DNA from: Candidatus Delongbacteria bacterium | Lineage (GTDB): Bacteria; Bacteroidota; Bacteroidia; Bacteroidales; ML635J-15 | Reading direction: 5' to 3' | DNA: 14,654 nucleotides | Assembly (NCBI GenBank): GCA_027858215.1 | Contig: JAQIDD010000010.1 | Location: 1-14,654 of the forward strand | Shown: positions 1-8,851 of the stretch, piece after piece | How positions within the stretch are numbered: position 1 is the stretch's first letter | Layout of the letters: each line of letters starts with the position of its first letter | The notes under the pieces: model-generated | Seen by the model: only the letters and a program-made list of their open reading frames with translations | Told to the model about the DNA's origin: nothing | Database searches by the model: none | Made by a program: the position numbers and the translations under genes

Positions 1-348
1 ATATTCTTCCAGTTGTTGTTCGGAACCAAGTTGGCGGATAAACATGTTCAAACGCCTGTCGAGTTCATTTTCCACTTCTGCCGATGTTACTTCAATGCTG
101 TCTTTTTTGGCCTGCTGCAACAAGAGTTTCTGAAACAACATTTCTTCCAGTATCTCACAATTTACATCAGTGGCACCATAGTATCCCTGACTTTTAAGCT
201 GCATAGCCTGGGTTTCTACCTCTGACAATAAAATGGGTTCATCTCCTACAACGGCAATCACCTGGTCTATTATTTTCTGATTTTGAGAAAATCCATGCAG
301 GCTTACCAATAAAAGTAAACCCGTAAACATATTTCGAATGTTGATCAT
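1..348 (-). CDS. SurA-like periplasmic foldase/chaperone, N-terminal part only (runs off the left edge)
   Basis: 116 codons are visible, from an ATG at 348-346 to the window edge, with no stop. The first ~20 residues form a signal peptide (MINIRNMF, then a Leu/Val-rich core, ending near GFSQ), so the protein is exported. The mature start, with QVIAVVGDEPILLSEVE, is the hallmark opening of SurA N-terminal chaperone domains, followed by a helical segment (CEILEEMLFQKLLLQQAKKDSIEVTS, split here only for description) typical of SurA_N. The family assists outer-membrane protein folding in the periplasm. Any parvulin domains would lie outside the window. The gene starts only 4 nt after the stop of the upstream lipoprotein gene, so it is the third member of a foldase operon. 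The class is secure; whether it is the true SurA orthologue is inferred. Confidence 0.85.
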   Translation of the reverse strand, partial: MINIRNMFTGLLLLVSLHGFSQNQKIIDQVIAVVGDEPILLSEVETQAMQLKSQGYYGATDVNCEILEEMLFQKLLLQQAKKDSIEVTSAEVENELDRRLNMFIRQLGSEQQLEEY

Positions 349-352
349 ACAC

Positions 353-1216
353 TTAATTTTCGTTTATAACGATAGCATCACTTGATTTAGCGTCCTGAAT
401 CAATTGATTTTTCAAATTAGTAATGAGTTCCTGCTTTCTCTTGTTAACGATGATATGCGATATCTTGCTTTCAATCAGATCAACTGGCATCGTATCACCG
501 GGCATAATCTTTTCATTGATTTTTACAATGTATCGTTTCGTACTGTCCTCAACGGCAAAATACCCAAGTTGTAAGGCCTTTTGCCGCACATCCCGGTTAT
601 CCACAGCATGTATTTCTTTCAACAAATCATCCATGTACATCCATTTATCATTGTGTTCAACAATGGTTTTGTTGGTACCTTTAATGGCATCATACAAAAT
701 GTCCATCCTTTCCGGGGTGGCTCTCCTGACTTTATCCAGTTCTCTGTAATAAGCTGGTATTTCGGCATCCATAATCATATAATGGGCTTTTACAGCCTTC
801 CTGTCTAAAGCATAACTTTGCAGGTTATTCTCATAATAAGCTTTAACTTCTTCCCGGGTAACTATAGTATCAAGCTCTGATTCTACATATTGACTTTCAT
901 ATTCATAGATGTACATTTGTTTTCTAAAATCCCGGACCTTTTCCTTAATGTTTGAACTGTCTTTCAGGTTTTCAATAGCGCTGCGATACAACAATGTTTC
1001 ATTCATCCATTTTTGCATGTGTTTTTTTGCCATTTCAATGCTGTCTTTTTCAGAAATATCATCCGGGATCATCTTTTCCAGTTCTTTCATTGTCAAGGTT
1101 TTCCCATACAGGCTAATCAACACATCTTCGCTCATAGCCTCTTCCTCATAATGACAAGAGGTCAAAAACAGAAAAGCTGAAAAAAAGAGCGCAACACATA
1201 TTTTAAAATAGGTCAT
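353..1216 (-). CDS. Lipoprotein with SurA/PpiC-like layout but no clear catalytic parvulin domain
   Basis: 287 aa. The N-terminus is a lipoprotein signal: a hydrophobic stretch ending in a lipobox FLTSC with Cys21 as the lipidation site, so it is probably membrane-anchored in the periplasm. Residues ~32-75 (VISLYGKTLTMKELEKMI and the following helices) resemble the N-terminal chaperone module of SurA/PpiC proteins. VTREEVKAYYENN (~119-131) is the motif that normally precedes a parvulin domain, and KAHYMIM (~143-149) sits where the rotamase strand 'xxHIL' would be. After that no convincing PPIase core is visible. The C-terminal ~40 residues are a charged helix. It lies 4 nt from the foldase gene before it and 4 nt from the SurA-like gene after it. 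I infer a holdase-type chaperone or an accessory to its neighbours; it has no proven function that I can assign. Confidence 0.82.
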   Translation of the reverse strand: MTYFKICVALFFSAFLFLTSCHYEEEAMSEDVLISLYGKTLTMKELEKMIPDDISEKDSIEMAKKHMQKWMNETLLYRSAIENLKDSSNIKEKVRDFRKQMYIYEYESQYVESELDTIVTREEVKAYYENNLQSYALDRKAVKAHYMIMDAEIPAYYRELDKVRRATPERMDILYDAIKGTNKTIVEHNDKWMYMDDLLKEIHAVDNRDVRQKALQLGYFAVEDSTKRYIVKINEKIMPGDTMPVDLIESKISHIIVNKRKQELITNLKNQLIQDAKSSDAIVINEN

Positions 1217-1220
1217 TTAT

Positions 1221-3203
1221 TTACTTTTTTACAATGTCTTTTAAAACCTCGTGATGAATTACAACATCATATTTGTTGTGCAAAGCTTTCATCCATTCTT
1301 TTTCGAGCATTTTTTGATAATCAGCAGTGACCATGCCCCGTGCTTCTTTTAATTTTTTAACACATGGTTCGATTTTTTTAATATACACCACTTGATAATC
1401 ATTTCTGTCCAGGATTTCTCCTTTTCGGTTAAGATTTTTACTATGTTCAACTACCAGCTCGGAAACCATTTCATTTGCACCTGTTTCAAATGTCCCACAC
1501 AAATCTTTACTGACAGCAGCGGAATCTTCAGCATTGAACACACTGTCTATCTCATTCCATGTTACATTGCTGTGTTTCTTTAGATATTTTTCTACATTTT
1601 TAGCCAGCTTCTTGTCTTTAGCTTTCAGTTTTTTCACTTCATGCCGCGTGCCCCACATGTATTTTTGTTTGTTCTCTTCATAAAATGCTTTCAACCCGGC
1701 AGTATCTTCCACAGCTTTTGACCACACCATTTTATCAGTGACATCAAAAAGCAGGATTCCATCATGGTATTCTTTCATCAGGTAGCGGAATTTTGGGTAT
1801 TTGTCTTCGAGGTGTCGTTCTTCATAAAGCAAAATACATTTGTCAATGTATAAATCCAATCTCTCATTCAAGAAAGTTTCCAACTCAATCGGATTGGATT
1901 TCCTGTTATATTTCTCGAGATACGCTGCATAATCTTTCTGGGTAAGTACGGTATCAGCAAAACTAAACAGTTTTCCATCGAGTTTTTTAGCTTCACTGGC
2001 ATCCCATTTACCATGAAAAATACTGTCCGTAACATAGCTATGCACTTCTTCAGCTTTGTCAGGATATAATTTCAAATCATATTCTTTTTTCAACTTTTCA
2101 ACCAACACATTTTTTGACCGTGTAGCCCGTGCCGAATTGCTGATTCGCGATGCGATTTTCGATTTTTCTTCTTCTAAATCACCCACAGGTTCTTTGTCAA
2201 TGAGTTTGATAAAATGATAACCATAACTTGTTTTTATCGGTCCAGCTATTTCATTAATTTCGGTAAGCTGAAAAGCGGCTTCTTCAAATTCAGGAATCAT
2301 TTTTCCACCTACTCCAAACCATGGCAACAAACCACCTGACCTGGCTGATCTACGATCCTCTGAATATGTTTCCGCCAGTGTCTCAAACGCTTCACCAGTG
2401 TCTAATTTTTGTTTTATCTCTTCTACTTTGGCTACTGCTTTTTCTTTTTCTTTCTCCGTTGCATCCTGAGGTTTGAGCACCATTATATGTGCAACACGTA
2501 TTCTGCCTTTGGCCGGACGTTTGTCTTCAACTTTGATAATGTGATAACCAAACCGGGTACGCACAATATCAGATACTTCGCCTACAGGGGTTTCATAAGC
2601 AACCGTTTCAAAAGGATACACCATTCCAAAAACCGTAAACCACCCGAGATGACCATCGTTGCGTTTGACAGATTCATCATCAGAATACTTTTTTGCAAGC
2701 TCAATGAAATCCGCATCTCCACTCACGGCTTTTTCTCTGATTTCTGCAATTTTGTTATATGCTTCCAACGTATCTTCCGGACTGCCATGCTGATCCACTT
2801 TGATTAAAATATGCGATGCTTTGACATCTTTTTGCTTGCGCTCCCAGGCCTCTTCAATCAATTCGTTTTCTACGGAATTATCAGTTAGATATGGCTGCGC
2901 TAGCTGGGAACGATAACCACGGAGTTCTTTGTGAAACTTCTTCAGTGTATCAAGTCCCAGGTTCCTGGCTTCAGCTACTTTGAGTTTAAAATTCACAAAC
3001 AGATCCACGTAATTCATCAAAGAATCCAGGCTATAACTCTCACTCTGTTGTTTGTTGTTTTTAGTGTAAATGTGCAAAAACTCACTGACGGTAATCTGTT
3101 CTCCATCCACTTCTAGAATAATCCCGTCATCCACATTTTGCTGAGAAAATACAGGCATCAGCAAGCTACTCAGTAAAAAAAGAAAACCAATTTTTTTAAT
3201 CAT
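1221..3203 (-). CDS. Exported peptidyl-prolyl cis-trans isomerase with two tandem parvulin (PpiC-type) domains
   Basis: 660 aa. A signal peptide (basic MIKK, hydrophobic core, cleavage expected after PVFS near residue 20) sends it to the periplasm. An N-terminal chaperone-like helical region (~25-125) is followed by two parvulin domains. The first, ~127-228, has KASHILIKV, GHLGWF and FGYHIIKV. The second, ~235-338, has RVAHIMVLKP, GGLLPWFG and YGYHFIKL. The remaining ~310 residues are Lys/Glu-rich and not assigned to any family. Parvulins isomerise X-Pro bonds; periplasmic ones help outer-membrane and secreted proteins fold. The start at 3203 fits the signal peptide. The gene follows guaB by 29 nt and precedes the lipoprotein gene by 4 nt, which supports one transcript. 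Two rotamase repeats are as in SurA, but the long C-terminal region is unlike E. coli SurA. Confidence 0.9.
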   Translation of the reverse strand: MIKKIGFLFLLSSLLMPVFSQQNVDDGIILEVDGEQITVSEFLHIYTKNNKQQSESYSLDSLMNYVDLFVNFKLKVAEARNLGLDTLKKFHKELRGYRSQLAQPYLTDNSVENELIEEAWERKQKDVKASHILIKVDQHGSPEDTLEAYNKIAEIREKAVSGDADFIELAKKYSDDESVKRNDGHLGWFTVFGMVYPFETVAYETPVGEVSDIVRTRFGYHIIKVEDKRPAKGRIRVAHIMVLKPQDATEKEKEKAVAKVEEIKQKLDTGEAFETLAETYSEDRRSARSGGLLPWFGVGGKMIPEFEEAAFQLTEINEIAGPIKTSYGYHFIKLIDKEPVGDLEEEKSKIASRISNSARATRSKNVLVEKLKKEYDLKLYPDKAEEVHSYVTDSIFHGKWDASEAKKLDGKLFSFADTVLTQKDYAAYLEKYNRKSNPIELETFLNERLDLYIDKCILLYEERHLEDKYPKFRYLMKEYHDGILLFDVTDKMVWSKAVEDTAGLKAFYEENKQKYMWGTRHEVKKLKAKDKKLAKNVEKYLKKHSNVTWNEIDSVFNAEDSAAVSKDLCGTFETGANEMVSELVVEHSKNLNRKGEILDRNDYQVVYIKKIEPCVKKLKEARGMVTADYQKMLEKEWMKALHNKYDVVIHHEVLKDIVKK

Positions 3204-3232
3204 ATGTCATTTATTTTAGGTTATACTCAAAT

Positions 3233-4711
3233 TTAATATTCTCTGCTGTAATTAGGAGCTTCACGGGTAATCACTACATCATGGGGATGAGATTCAAGCA
3301 TGCCGGAATTTGTAATCTTCACAAACTTCCCGTTTCGTTGCAAAAACTCAATATCGGGTGTACCGCAATATCCCATTCCCGCTTTCAGGCCACCCACAAG
3401 CTGATACACGACTTCGCTGATGGTTCCTTTATACGGTACACGTGCCGCGATTCCTTCAGCCACCAGCTTTGATGAATCCGTTTCTTCTGCTTGAAAATAT
3501 CTGTCTTTCGATCCTTTTTGCATAGCCTCAATAGATCCCATTCCACGGTATGATTTAAACTTACGGCCATTGTAAATTATTGTCTCCCCAGGCGATTCTT
3601 CTGTTCCGGCAAACAATGATCCGGCCATCACAGAGGAAGCTCCTCCTGCAATGGCTTTTACAATATCACCGGAAAAGCGTAATCCACCATCAGCAATCAC
3701 AGGGATGCCTTTGGGATTCATAACAGAAGCCACATCATAAATGGCACTGAGCTGGGGCATGCCTACGCCGGCAATCACCCTCGTGGTACAAATTGACCCC
3801 GGACCAATACCTACTTTTACAGCATCGGCACCATTGTCTGCCAGCATCAACGCAGCTTCAGGGGTGGCAATGTTTCCTACCACCACATCAATACCTTTAT
3901 AGGCCTTTTTCACTTTATTTACCAACTGCGCAACAGATTTGGTATGTCCGTGTGCGGTATCAATGACAATGGCATCCACACTGGCATCCACCAGGGCTGC
4001 AATACGTGCTTCCGTACCCTCTGAAATTCCAACAGCAGCAGCCACACGCAGTCGTCCTTGTTCATCTTTGCAGGAATTAGGACGGTCTTTGGCTTTAAAA
4101 ATATCCTTGTAGGTGATCAATCCCACCAACATATTGTCTTTATCCACCACCGGCAATTTTTCAATTTTATGCCGTTCAAGAATGGCGGCTGCTTTTTCAA
4201 GATTAATGTCCTGGCCTGCCGTGATGATATTTTCGGATGTCATCACCTCTTTGATGGTTTTTTCCATCACATCCTGAAAACGCAAATCCCTGTTTGTCAC
4301 AATGCCTTCCAGCATACCATGCTTATCCACAACCGGAATGCCACCAATCTTGTGCTCTTTCATGATATCCAGAACATCTCCCACGGTTAAATCCGCTGTG
4401 ACGGTAATGGGATCGTATATCATACCATTATCTGCACGTTTTACTTTACGCACATGCAACGCCTGCTCTTCAACGCTCATGTTTTTATGGATAACACCTA
4501 TCCCCCCTTCGCGGGCAAGCGCTATTGCCATTGCAAATTCCGTAACCGTATCCATGGCAGCAGAAACAATGGGAATATTGAGGTCAATGTTCCGGCTGAG
4601 TTTACTCGTGGTTGCTACATCTTTAGGCAACACCTCCGAATAAGCAGGTACCATCAGGACATCATCAAATGTAAGTCCTTCTCCAATAAGCTTTTGCGAT
4701 GATATAGACAT
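3233..4711 (-). CDS. guaB: Inosine-5'-monophosphate dehydrogenase
   Basis: 492 aa, the normal full length. It oxidises IMP to XMP with NAD+, the committing step of GMP synthesis, in the cytosol. The start LTFDDVLMVPAYSEVLP (~13-29) is characteristic. Two CBS domains, which in this family bind regulatory purine nucleotides, are inserted at ~98-150 and ~157-208. The NAD-site Asp is in DTAHGHT (251-257). The catalytic loop GIGPGSICTTR carries Cys308, which forms the covalent XMP intermediate. IMP phosphate-binding elements are DGG (341-343) and YRGMGS (388-393), and the flap is ARVPYKG (~423-429). All key residues are present. It is followed after 29 nt by the foldase operon and preceded by a 65-nt gap with a weak promoter candidate. 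Confidence 0.98.
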   Translation of the reverse strand: MSISSQKLIGEGLTFDDVLMVPAYSEVLPKDVATTSKLSRNIDLNIPIVSAAMDTVTEFAMAIALAREGGIGVIHKNMSVEEQALHVRKVKRADNGMIYDPITVTADLTVGDVLDIMKEHKIGGIPVVDKHGMLEGIVTNRDLRFQDVMEKTIKEVMTSENIITAGQDINLEKAAAILERHKIEKLPVVDKDNMLVGLITYKDIFKAKDRPNSCKDEQGRLRVAAAVGISEGTEARIAALVDASVDAIVIDTAHGHTKSVAQLVNKVKKAYKGIDVVVGNIATPEAALMLADNGADAVKVGIGPGSICTTRVIAGVGMPQLSAIYDVASVMNPKGIPVIADGGLRFSGDIVKAIAGGASSVMAGSLFAGTEESPGETIIYNGRKFKSYRGMGSIEAMQKGSKDRYFQAEETDSSKLVAEGIAARVPYKGTISEVVYQLVGGLKAGMGYCGTPDIEFLQRNGKFVKITNSGMLESHPHDVVITREAPNYSREY

Positions 4712-4739
4712 ATACAGATTAGCTTTGTTTTATGCAGGA

Positions 4740-4772
4740 CGAAAATACAATATTTTTTTGTTTTATAACAGA
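4740..4772 (-). promoter_or_regulatory. Weak candidate Bacteroidota promoter for guaB
   Basis: On the minus strand the -7 element would be TATTTTCG (4747-4740; consensus TAnnTTTG, one mismatch). The -33 element would be TCTG (4772-4769; consensus TTTG, one mismatch), with a 21-nt spacer. It would leave a leader of about 25 nt before the guaB ATG. The region is AT-rich, so chance matches are likely. Confidence 0.3.
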
Positions 4773-4776
4773 GATT

Positions 4777-5067
4777 TTATTTAAATACGATATTGCTTAT
4801 CAGATTGTATCCTACTACCTCATTGAGGCGCTGTTGTAAAAGCTTACGTTGTCCTGAAAGTTCATCCCTGAGCACAGGTGAATTAAGATGGACATACAAT
4901 ACAGATCCTCTGAAATACATTTTATCGGTGTAGCGCGCAGCATTGTTTCCTACTACATCAGTCCATGATTTTTTAATCCGCAATTTATCCAAATCATGAT
5001 TCAGGTTATACTGCGATTTTATATTGCGTATTATGTCCGATAAATGACGTGTTTTTTGTCGTTGCAT
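4777..5067 (-). CDS. DUF721 (DciA-like) small protein
   Basis: 96 aa. The sequence has the DUF721 pattern: a basic N-terminal helix (RHLSDIIRNI), KIKKSW-type segment RIKKSWTDVVGNNAARYT (~30-47), then the strand pair LYVHLNSPVLRDEL (~67-80) and a closing helix QQRLNEVVG. Proteins with this domain include DciA, which helps load or operate the replicative helicase DnaB in bacteria lacking DnaC/DnaI. For a short Bacteroidota member such as this the role is inferred from the domain only. It lies 75 nt after the NlpC/P60 gene and 65 nt before guaB, on the same strand. No signal peptide is visible, so it is cytosolic, consistent with nucleic-acid binding. Confidence 0.85.
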   Translation of the reverse strand: MQRQKTRHLSDIIRNIKSQYNLNHDLDKLRIKKSWTDVVGNNAARYTDKMYFRGSVLYVHLNSPVLRDELSGQRKLLQQRLNEVVGYNLISNIVFK

Positions 5068-5142
5068 AATTGCCTTTTAATAAAGCGCAAGATACAAAAA
5101 TTACTAAAACACCATGCTTATTCAGCGGACAATAATGAAAAA

Positions 5143-5919
5143 TCAGAATGTTTTAATGTCTGGAAAAAACCGCCTTATCACACTCAGGTTATGACTATAC
5201 GTACCTGTATCCGTATTGTAAATTCCAGAATGATCAAGTAAATCAATCCGCACGCTTCCACTGGCGTGAATGATGTGTTTTTCATCCAGTATGATACCGG
5301 TATGAATTGTTTTTCCGTTGTGACCTTCAAAAAAGGCCACATCTCCGGCCATGGCATCATGTCTGAAACAAATTGTTTCGCCTTCAATAGCCTGCTGGGA
5401 AGCATCCCGGGGCAAGTCTTTTCCCATGATCCTGAACACTATCTGCACAAAAGCTGAACAATCCATGCCAAAAACCGTTTTGCCACCCCACAGATAAGGG
5501 GCATTCAAAAATTGCGTTGTCGTTTTTTGAAGCGTTATGGTGTGGTTATCCGGCAAGGTATCCAGTGAGTAAATTTTATCCCCGGTTTGGAACTTGTTGT
5601 TTTTATCCGGTGCAGGTATTTTGGCGCCCGCCGGAATCAATATAGTGTTCCCCTGTTCATCGGTAGATTTAGCAAACACGTCAGGTACAATGGTTTCATG
5701 TTTCACATCTTCGGGTTGTGATGACGATAGATTTCCTGCCATTTTTTTGTCAATCCACCCTTCGTAATTGTCCGTCAGGGAACGGATATACAACCATGAA
5801 CCACGCTTCTTCAACACTTCAAATTGTTCTCCAAAAAGCAGTTGTGTTACCTGTTCGCTATGTTCTGACGTTGTAGAGCGTACCGGAATTAAACTCAATT
5901 GTGTAATGCCTGTCTCCAT
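5143..5919 (-). CDS. NlpC/P60-family cysteine peptidase with N-terminal SH3-like domain
   Basis: 258 aa. Residues ~7-65 form a bacterial SH3-type fold (LIPVRSTTSEHSEQVTQLLFG, then WLYIRSLTDNYEGWI), normally a cell-wall or ligand-binding module. A linker/second SH3-like segment runs to ~130. The NlpC/P60 domain covers ~135-255: YLWGGKTVFGMDCSAFVQ contains the nucleophile Cys154, HTGI contains His206, and IIHASG contains His218 as third polar residue. Enzymes of this type cut gamma-D-Glu-diamino-acid bonds in peptidoglycan peptides, usually in wall recycling or remodelling. No signal peptide or lipobox is visible at the chosen start, so either it works in the cytosol on recycled muropeptides or export is by another route. 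It is first in the minus-strand run and divergent from pgpH. Confidence 0.92.
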   Translation of the reverse strand: METGITQLSLIPVRSTTSEHSEQVTQLLFGEQFEVLKKRGSWLYIRSLTDNYEGWIDKKMAGNLSSSQPEDVKHETIVPDVFAKSTDEQGNTILIPAGAKIPAPDKNNKFQTGDKIYSLDTLPDNHTITLQKTTTQFLNAPYLWGGKTVFGMDCSAFVQIVFRIMGKDLPRDASQQAIEGETICFRHDAMAGDVAFFEGHNGKTIHTGIILDEKHIIHASGSVRIDLLDHSGIYNTDTGTYSHNLSVIRRFFPDIKTF

Positions 5920-5934
5920 GTGTAAATTTCATTA

Positions 5935-5946
5935 TTTGATATCAAA
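5935..5946. repeat. Perfect 12-bp palindrome upstream of the NlpC/P60 gene
   Basis: TTTGATATCAAA is self-complementary over 12 bp and lies 15 nt upstream of the NlpC/P60 ATG (5919-5917), in the 171-nt divergent gap to pgpH. It could be an operator for a dimeric regulator, but a palindrome of this length in AT-rich DNA can arise by chance. Confidence 0.3.
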
Positions 5947-5983
5947 CAACTATCTTTACCCTGTAAAATTCAGGATAAAACAT

Positions 5984-5991
5984 TATGTTTG
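5984..5991 (+). promoter_or_regulatory. Candidate -7 promoter element for pgpH
   Basis: TATGTTTG matches the Bacteroidota -7 consensus TAnnTTTG exactly, in the divergent intergenic region. No good TTTG is found 19-21 nt upstream (best is CCTG at 5960-5963). If used, the leader before the pgpH ATG at 6091 would be about 90 nt. Confidence 0.35.
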
Positions 5992-6090
5992 CCAAATTAT
6001 TGAATAATGCAGATCAAACATCATTGGTTGTCGTTTTTTTTCAACAGGATGATGTTAACTTGAAAATAAACATTAAGAATTATTCACATC

Positions 6091-8229
6091 ATGGGGAAAT
6101 TTAATCTCAAAAAAAACGCTTTGAAAATATACATTGTTTTTTTGTTTGTACTGGTTTACGGGTTCATTGTTTATATGTACCCGCGGGAACGAAAATTTGC
6201 ATATGAATTTCAGCAAGGGGCACCATGGCCCCACGAGGACCTTATTGCTAATTATAATTTTCCTGTGTATAAATCCCCTGAAACCATAGCAAATGAAAAA
6301 GACAGTGTTTATAACAATTTCATTCCATATTTTAAATATGACAGCATCATTTTAGATGAAACAAAATCTGACTTTAGAAATGCATTTTTTAAAGCCTGGA
6401 TACAGGTTGTCATACCGGGAAATAATAGTTTCCCTGGATTCAAAATAAATAATAACCAATCCAGCACAATACCAAAAAAGCAAAGGGATAAACTGCTGAA
6501 TGACTATTTTCATATTTTTGACAGCATATACCAAACAGGATTGATTAAAGATGACAGCCTGGGAACAAATACGGATGAGATACGTATTCTGGAAAACGGA
6601 GAGGCTCAACTGACCAGCAAAACAGATGTATTGTTTTACAATGAAGCATGCAATATCCTGAAGCAACGGGGAAAATCTATCACCAAAGAGGTCATGTCTG
6701 ATTCTTTGGTTGATCAGTTAACAACCCGAATTAACCTATGTGAATTTCTTGTGCCAAACCTGACATACGCCAAAAACACCAATGAAAAAATCCTGGCTGA
6801 AAGGATCAATAATATTTCAAGAACCAGGGGCATGATCCAAAAAGGAGAACTCATCATTCAACAAGGGGGAATTGTTGATGGAGAAACTTACCTGGTTCTG
6901 CAAAGCATGAAAAAAGACTATGAGAGCTCGGCCAACATCACCCGGCTTGGCTTACTGATTTTTGGAATCAGCTTACTGTATATTGCTCTTGGGTTGGCTC
7001 TGTTCTTATTTTTACGGAATTTCAAACCAGAAATCTTAGTTTCCTTTAAGAAAATCACCTTTGTCATGCTTCAGGTATTTATCCTCATGATAATTACCAT
7101 CGTAATTGTACGTTTTACGGGCTTGTCTGTGTATATCGTTCCTTTTGCACTTGTCCCCATGGTCATCAATACATTTTATGACAGCCGCACTGCTTTGTTC
7201 TTGCATCTTATCATAGTTTTAATGGCAGGTTTTCTCGCTCCCAACGGATTTGAATTCGTTTTATTACAGATGTTTGCAGGAATAGTGGCCGTATTTAGCC
7301 TTTCCAACATCCAAAAACGCAAACAATTATTTGTCACCAGTTTTTATGTTTTGCTCATTTATTGCATCACGTATTTTGCCCTGCAAATGTTGTACGGCAG
7401 AGGTCTCAATCATCTTATATGGACGGATTTTGCCTGGTTTGCAGGCAACGCTGCCCTGTTACTTTTCGTGCTTCCGCTTATTTATGCCTATGAAAAGTTG
7501 TTTGGGTTTGTCTCAGATGTTACCTTAATGGAATTGTCCGATACCAATAATCCGCTACTGAGGCAACTGGCAGAAAAAGCACCTGGCACATTCCAGCATT
7601 CCATTCAGGTTGGCAACCTAACCGAAGCGGTGGCCCGAGAAATCGGAGGGAACCCTATGCTTGTTCGTACCGGAGCCCTGTACCATGATATTGGAAAATC
7701 CGCCACCCCACAGTATTTTATGGAAAACATCAGCGGGAAGAATCCACATGATAAGCTTGATCACAAAGAATCCGCCCGGCTTATTATTGCACATGTTACT
7801 AATGGCAAAAAAATGGCACGAAAAGCTAAACTGCCGGATCAAATCATTGACTTTATTGTCAGCCACCACGGGACAACAAGGGCAGAATATTTTTACAGAT
7901 CGTTCCAAAATGATTATCCGGATAAAAAAATTGACTCGCAAGCTTTTACCTATCCTGGCCCCATGCCTCACAATATCGAAACTGCTATACTGATGATGGC
8001 TGATACGGTAGAAGCTGCAACACGCTCTTTGAACGACTACTCGGAAAAAAACATTCGCAACATGGTTAATACATTGATTGACAAACAAAGGGAAGCAAAT
8101 CAATTTGAGAATGTTGACATCACCTTTAAAATGATTAACAAAGCCAAGCGAGTGTTTACAGATAAATTACTGAGTATTTATCACACCCGGATTGAATATC
8201 CGGATGAAAAAAACAAACACAACGCTTAG
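6091..8229 (+). CDS. pgpH: Membrane HD-domain phosphohydrolase of the PgpH (7TMR-HD) family, predicted cyclic-di-AMP phosphodiesterase
   Basis: 712 aa. One N-terminal membrane helix (~13-30) is followed by an extracytoplasmic 7TMR-HDED-type domain to ~275, then a block of hydrophobic segments at ~280-480 (the 7TMR-HD membrane region), and a cytosolic HD domain at ~495-690. The metal ligands expected for PgpH are all present: His503 (FQHSIQ), His532-Asp533 (YHDIGKS), His568 (IAHV), His592-His593 (SHHG) and Asp638 (MMADTVEAA). In Listeria, PgpH hydrolyses c-di-AMP to pApA; the same activity is inferred here. The extracytoplasmic domain suggests that turnover responds to an outside signal. The gene stands alone: divergent from the NlpC/P60 gene and convergent with pabA, 55 nt apart. 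c-di-AMP control of wall and osmotic balance would fit the neighbouring wall peptidase, but that link is only contextual. Confidence 0.92.
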   Translation: MGKFNLKKNALKIYIVFLFVLVYGFIVYMYPRERKFAYEFQQGAPWPHEDLIANYNFPVYKSPETIANEKDSVYNNFIPYFKYDSIILDETKSDFRNAFFKAWIQVVIPGNNSFPGFKINNNQSSTIPKKQRDKLLNDYFHIFDSIYQTGLIKDDSLGTNTDEIRILENGEAQLTSKTDVLFYNEACNILKQRGKSITKEVMSDSLVDQLTTRINLCEFLVPNLTYAKNTNEKILAERINNISRTRGMIQKGELIIQQGGIVDGETYLVLQSMKKDYESSANITRLGLLIFGISLLYIALGLALFLFLRNFKPEILVSFKKITFVMLQVFILMIITIVIVRFTGLSVYIVPFALVPMVINTFYDSRTALFLHLIIVLMAGFLAPNGFEFVLLQMFAGIVAVFSLSNIQKRKQLFVTSFYVLLIYCITYFALQMLYGRGLNHLIWTDFAWFAGNAALLLFVLPLIYAYEKLFGFVSDVTLMELSDTNNPLLRQLAEKAPGTFQHSIQVGNLTEAVAREIGGNPMLVRTGALYHDIGKSATPQYFMENISGKNPHDKLDHKESARLIIAHVTNGKKMARKAKLPDQIIDFIVSHHGTTRAEYFYRSFQNDYPDKKIDSQAFTYPGPMPHNIETAILMMADTVEAATRSLNDYSEKNIRNMVNTLIDKQREANQFENVDITFKMINKAKRVFTDKLLSIYHTRIEYPDEKNKHNA

Positions 8230-8284
8230 CTTAGCACCGCATACGTCTATCTGATCCCAACACCAGTAAGGACAAGGCTGCTTT

Positions 8285-8851
8285 TCACAACACACTATTT
8301 ATCCAGTTTGATAGCATTTTTATGCCGTCTTTTGTCATATACGATTCCGGATGAAATTGCACACCAGTCCATGGATATGTTTCATGACGATATGCCATGA
8401 TGACCCCCTCCTCAGTTTTTGCCGTAATGTGAATCTGGGATGGTACAGACTCTATCACCCAGCTGTGATACAATCCAACCTCTATATTTGTGGAAACACC
8501 TTTAAATAAAACATCATCATTGCACGCAATCAATGCTTTCTTTTGCCCATGCACAACCTCAGGCAAATGCGCTAATTGCCCACCACAATATAAAGCCATC
8601 ATTTGATGCCCCAGGCATACTCCCAGCACCGGTTTACGTTTTAATTCCGAAAGCATACGAAATAACTTGGGATATTCATAAGGCAATCCCGGTCCCGGTG
8701 AAATAACAATGGCATCATATAACCTGGAAACAAGAGGTTCAACATCATCATATGTCATTACATCAACATCACACATACCAGTTTGCCTGACCGTTTGTGC
8801 CAGTTTATACGAAAAAGAATCATAACAATCAATGAGCAAACAATTTTTCAT
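8285..8851 (-). CDS. pabA: Glutamine amidotransferase subunit of aminodeoxychorismate synthase
   Basis: 188 aa, the usual length for PabA/TrpG. It releases ammonia from glutamine for the chorismate-amination subunit. Class I glutamine amidotransferase motifs are complete: LLIDCYDSFSYKL at the start, oxyanion strand SPGPGLP (51-57), nucleophile elbow GVCLGHQ with Cys79, VVHGQK (99-104), and FHPES with His167 and Glu169. PabA and TrpG cannot be told apart by sequence alone; the call as PabA rests on the divergent pabB-pabC pair next door, since no trp genes are present. It is transcribed away from pabB with 66 nt between the start codons and ends 55 nt from the end of pgpH. Confidence 0.92.
   Translation of the reverse strand: MKNCLLIDCYDSFSYKLAQTVRQTGMCDVDVMTYDDVEPLVSRLYDAIVISPGPGLPYEYPKLFRMLSELKRKPVLGVCLGHQMMALYCGGQLAHLPEVVHGQKKALIACNDDVLFKGVSTNIEVGLYHSWVIESVPSQIHITAKTEEGVIMAYRHETYPWTGVQFHPESYMTKDGIKMLSNWINSVL

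Noticed and set aside
5985..6104. Small open frame of 39 codons upstream of pgpH, overlapping its start by 14 nt
   Set aside because: Its ATG lies inside the candidate -7 element for pgpH, so it would not be on that transcript; composition and length give no sign of coding.
7618..8103. Minus-strand open frame (161 codons) opposite the HD domain of pgpH
   Set aside because: Covers the conserved metal-site region of pgpH, where the plus-strand frame clearly carries the coding constraint.
8230..8284. Search for a terminator between convergent pgpH and pabA
   Set aside because: No stable stem followed by a T-run was found in these 55 nt on either strand.
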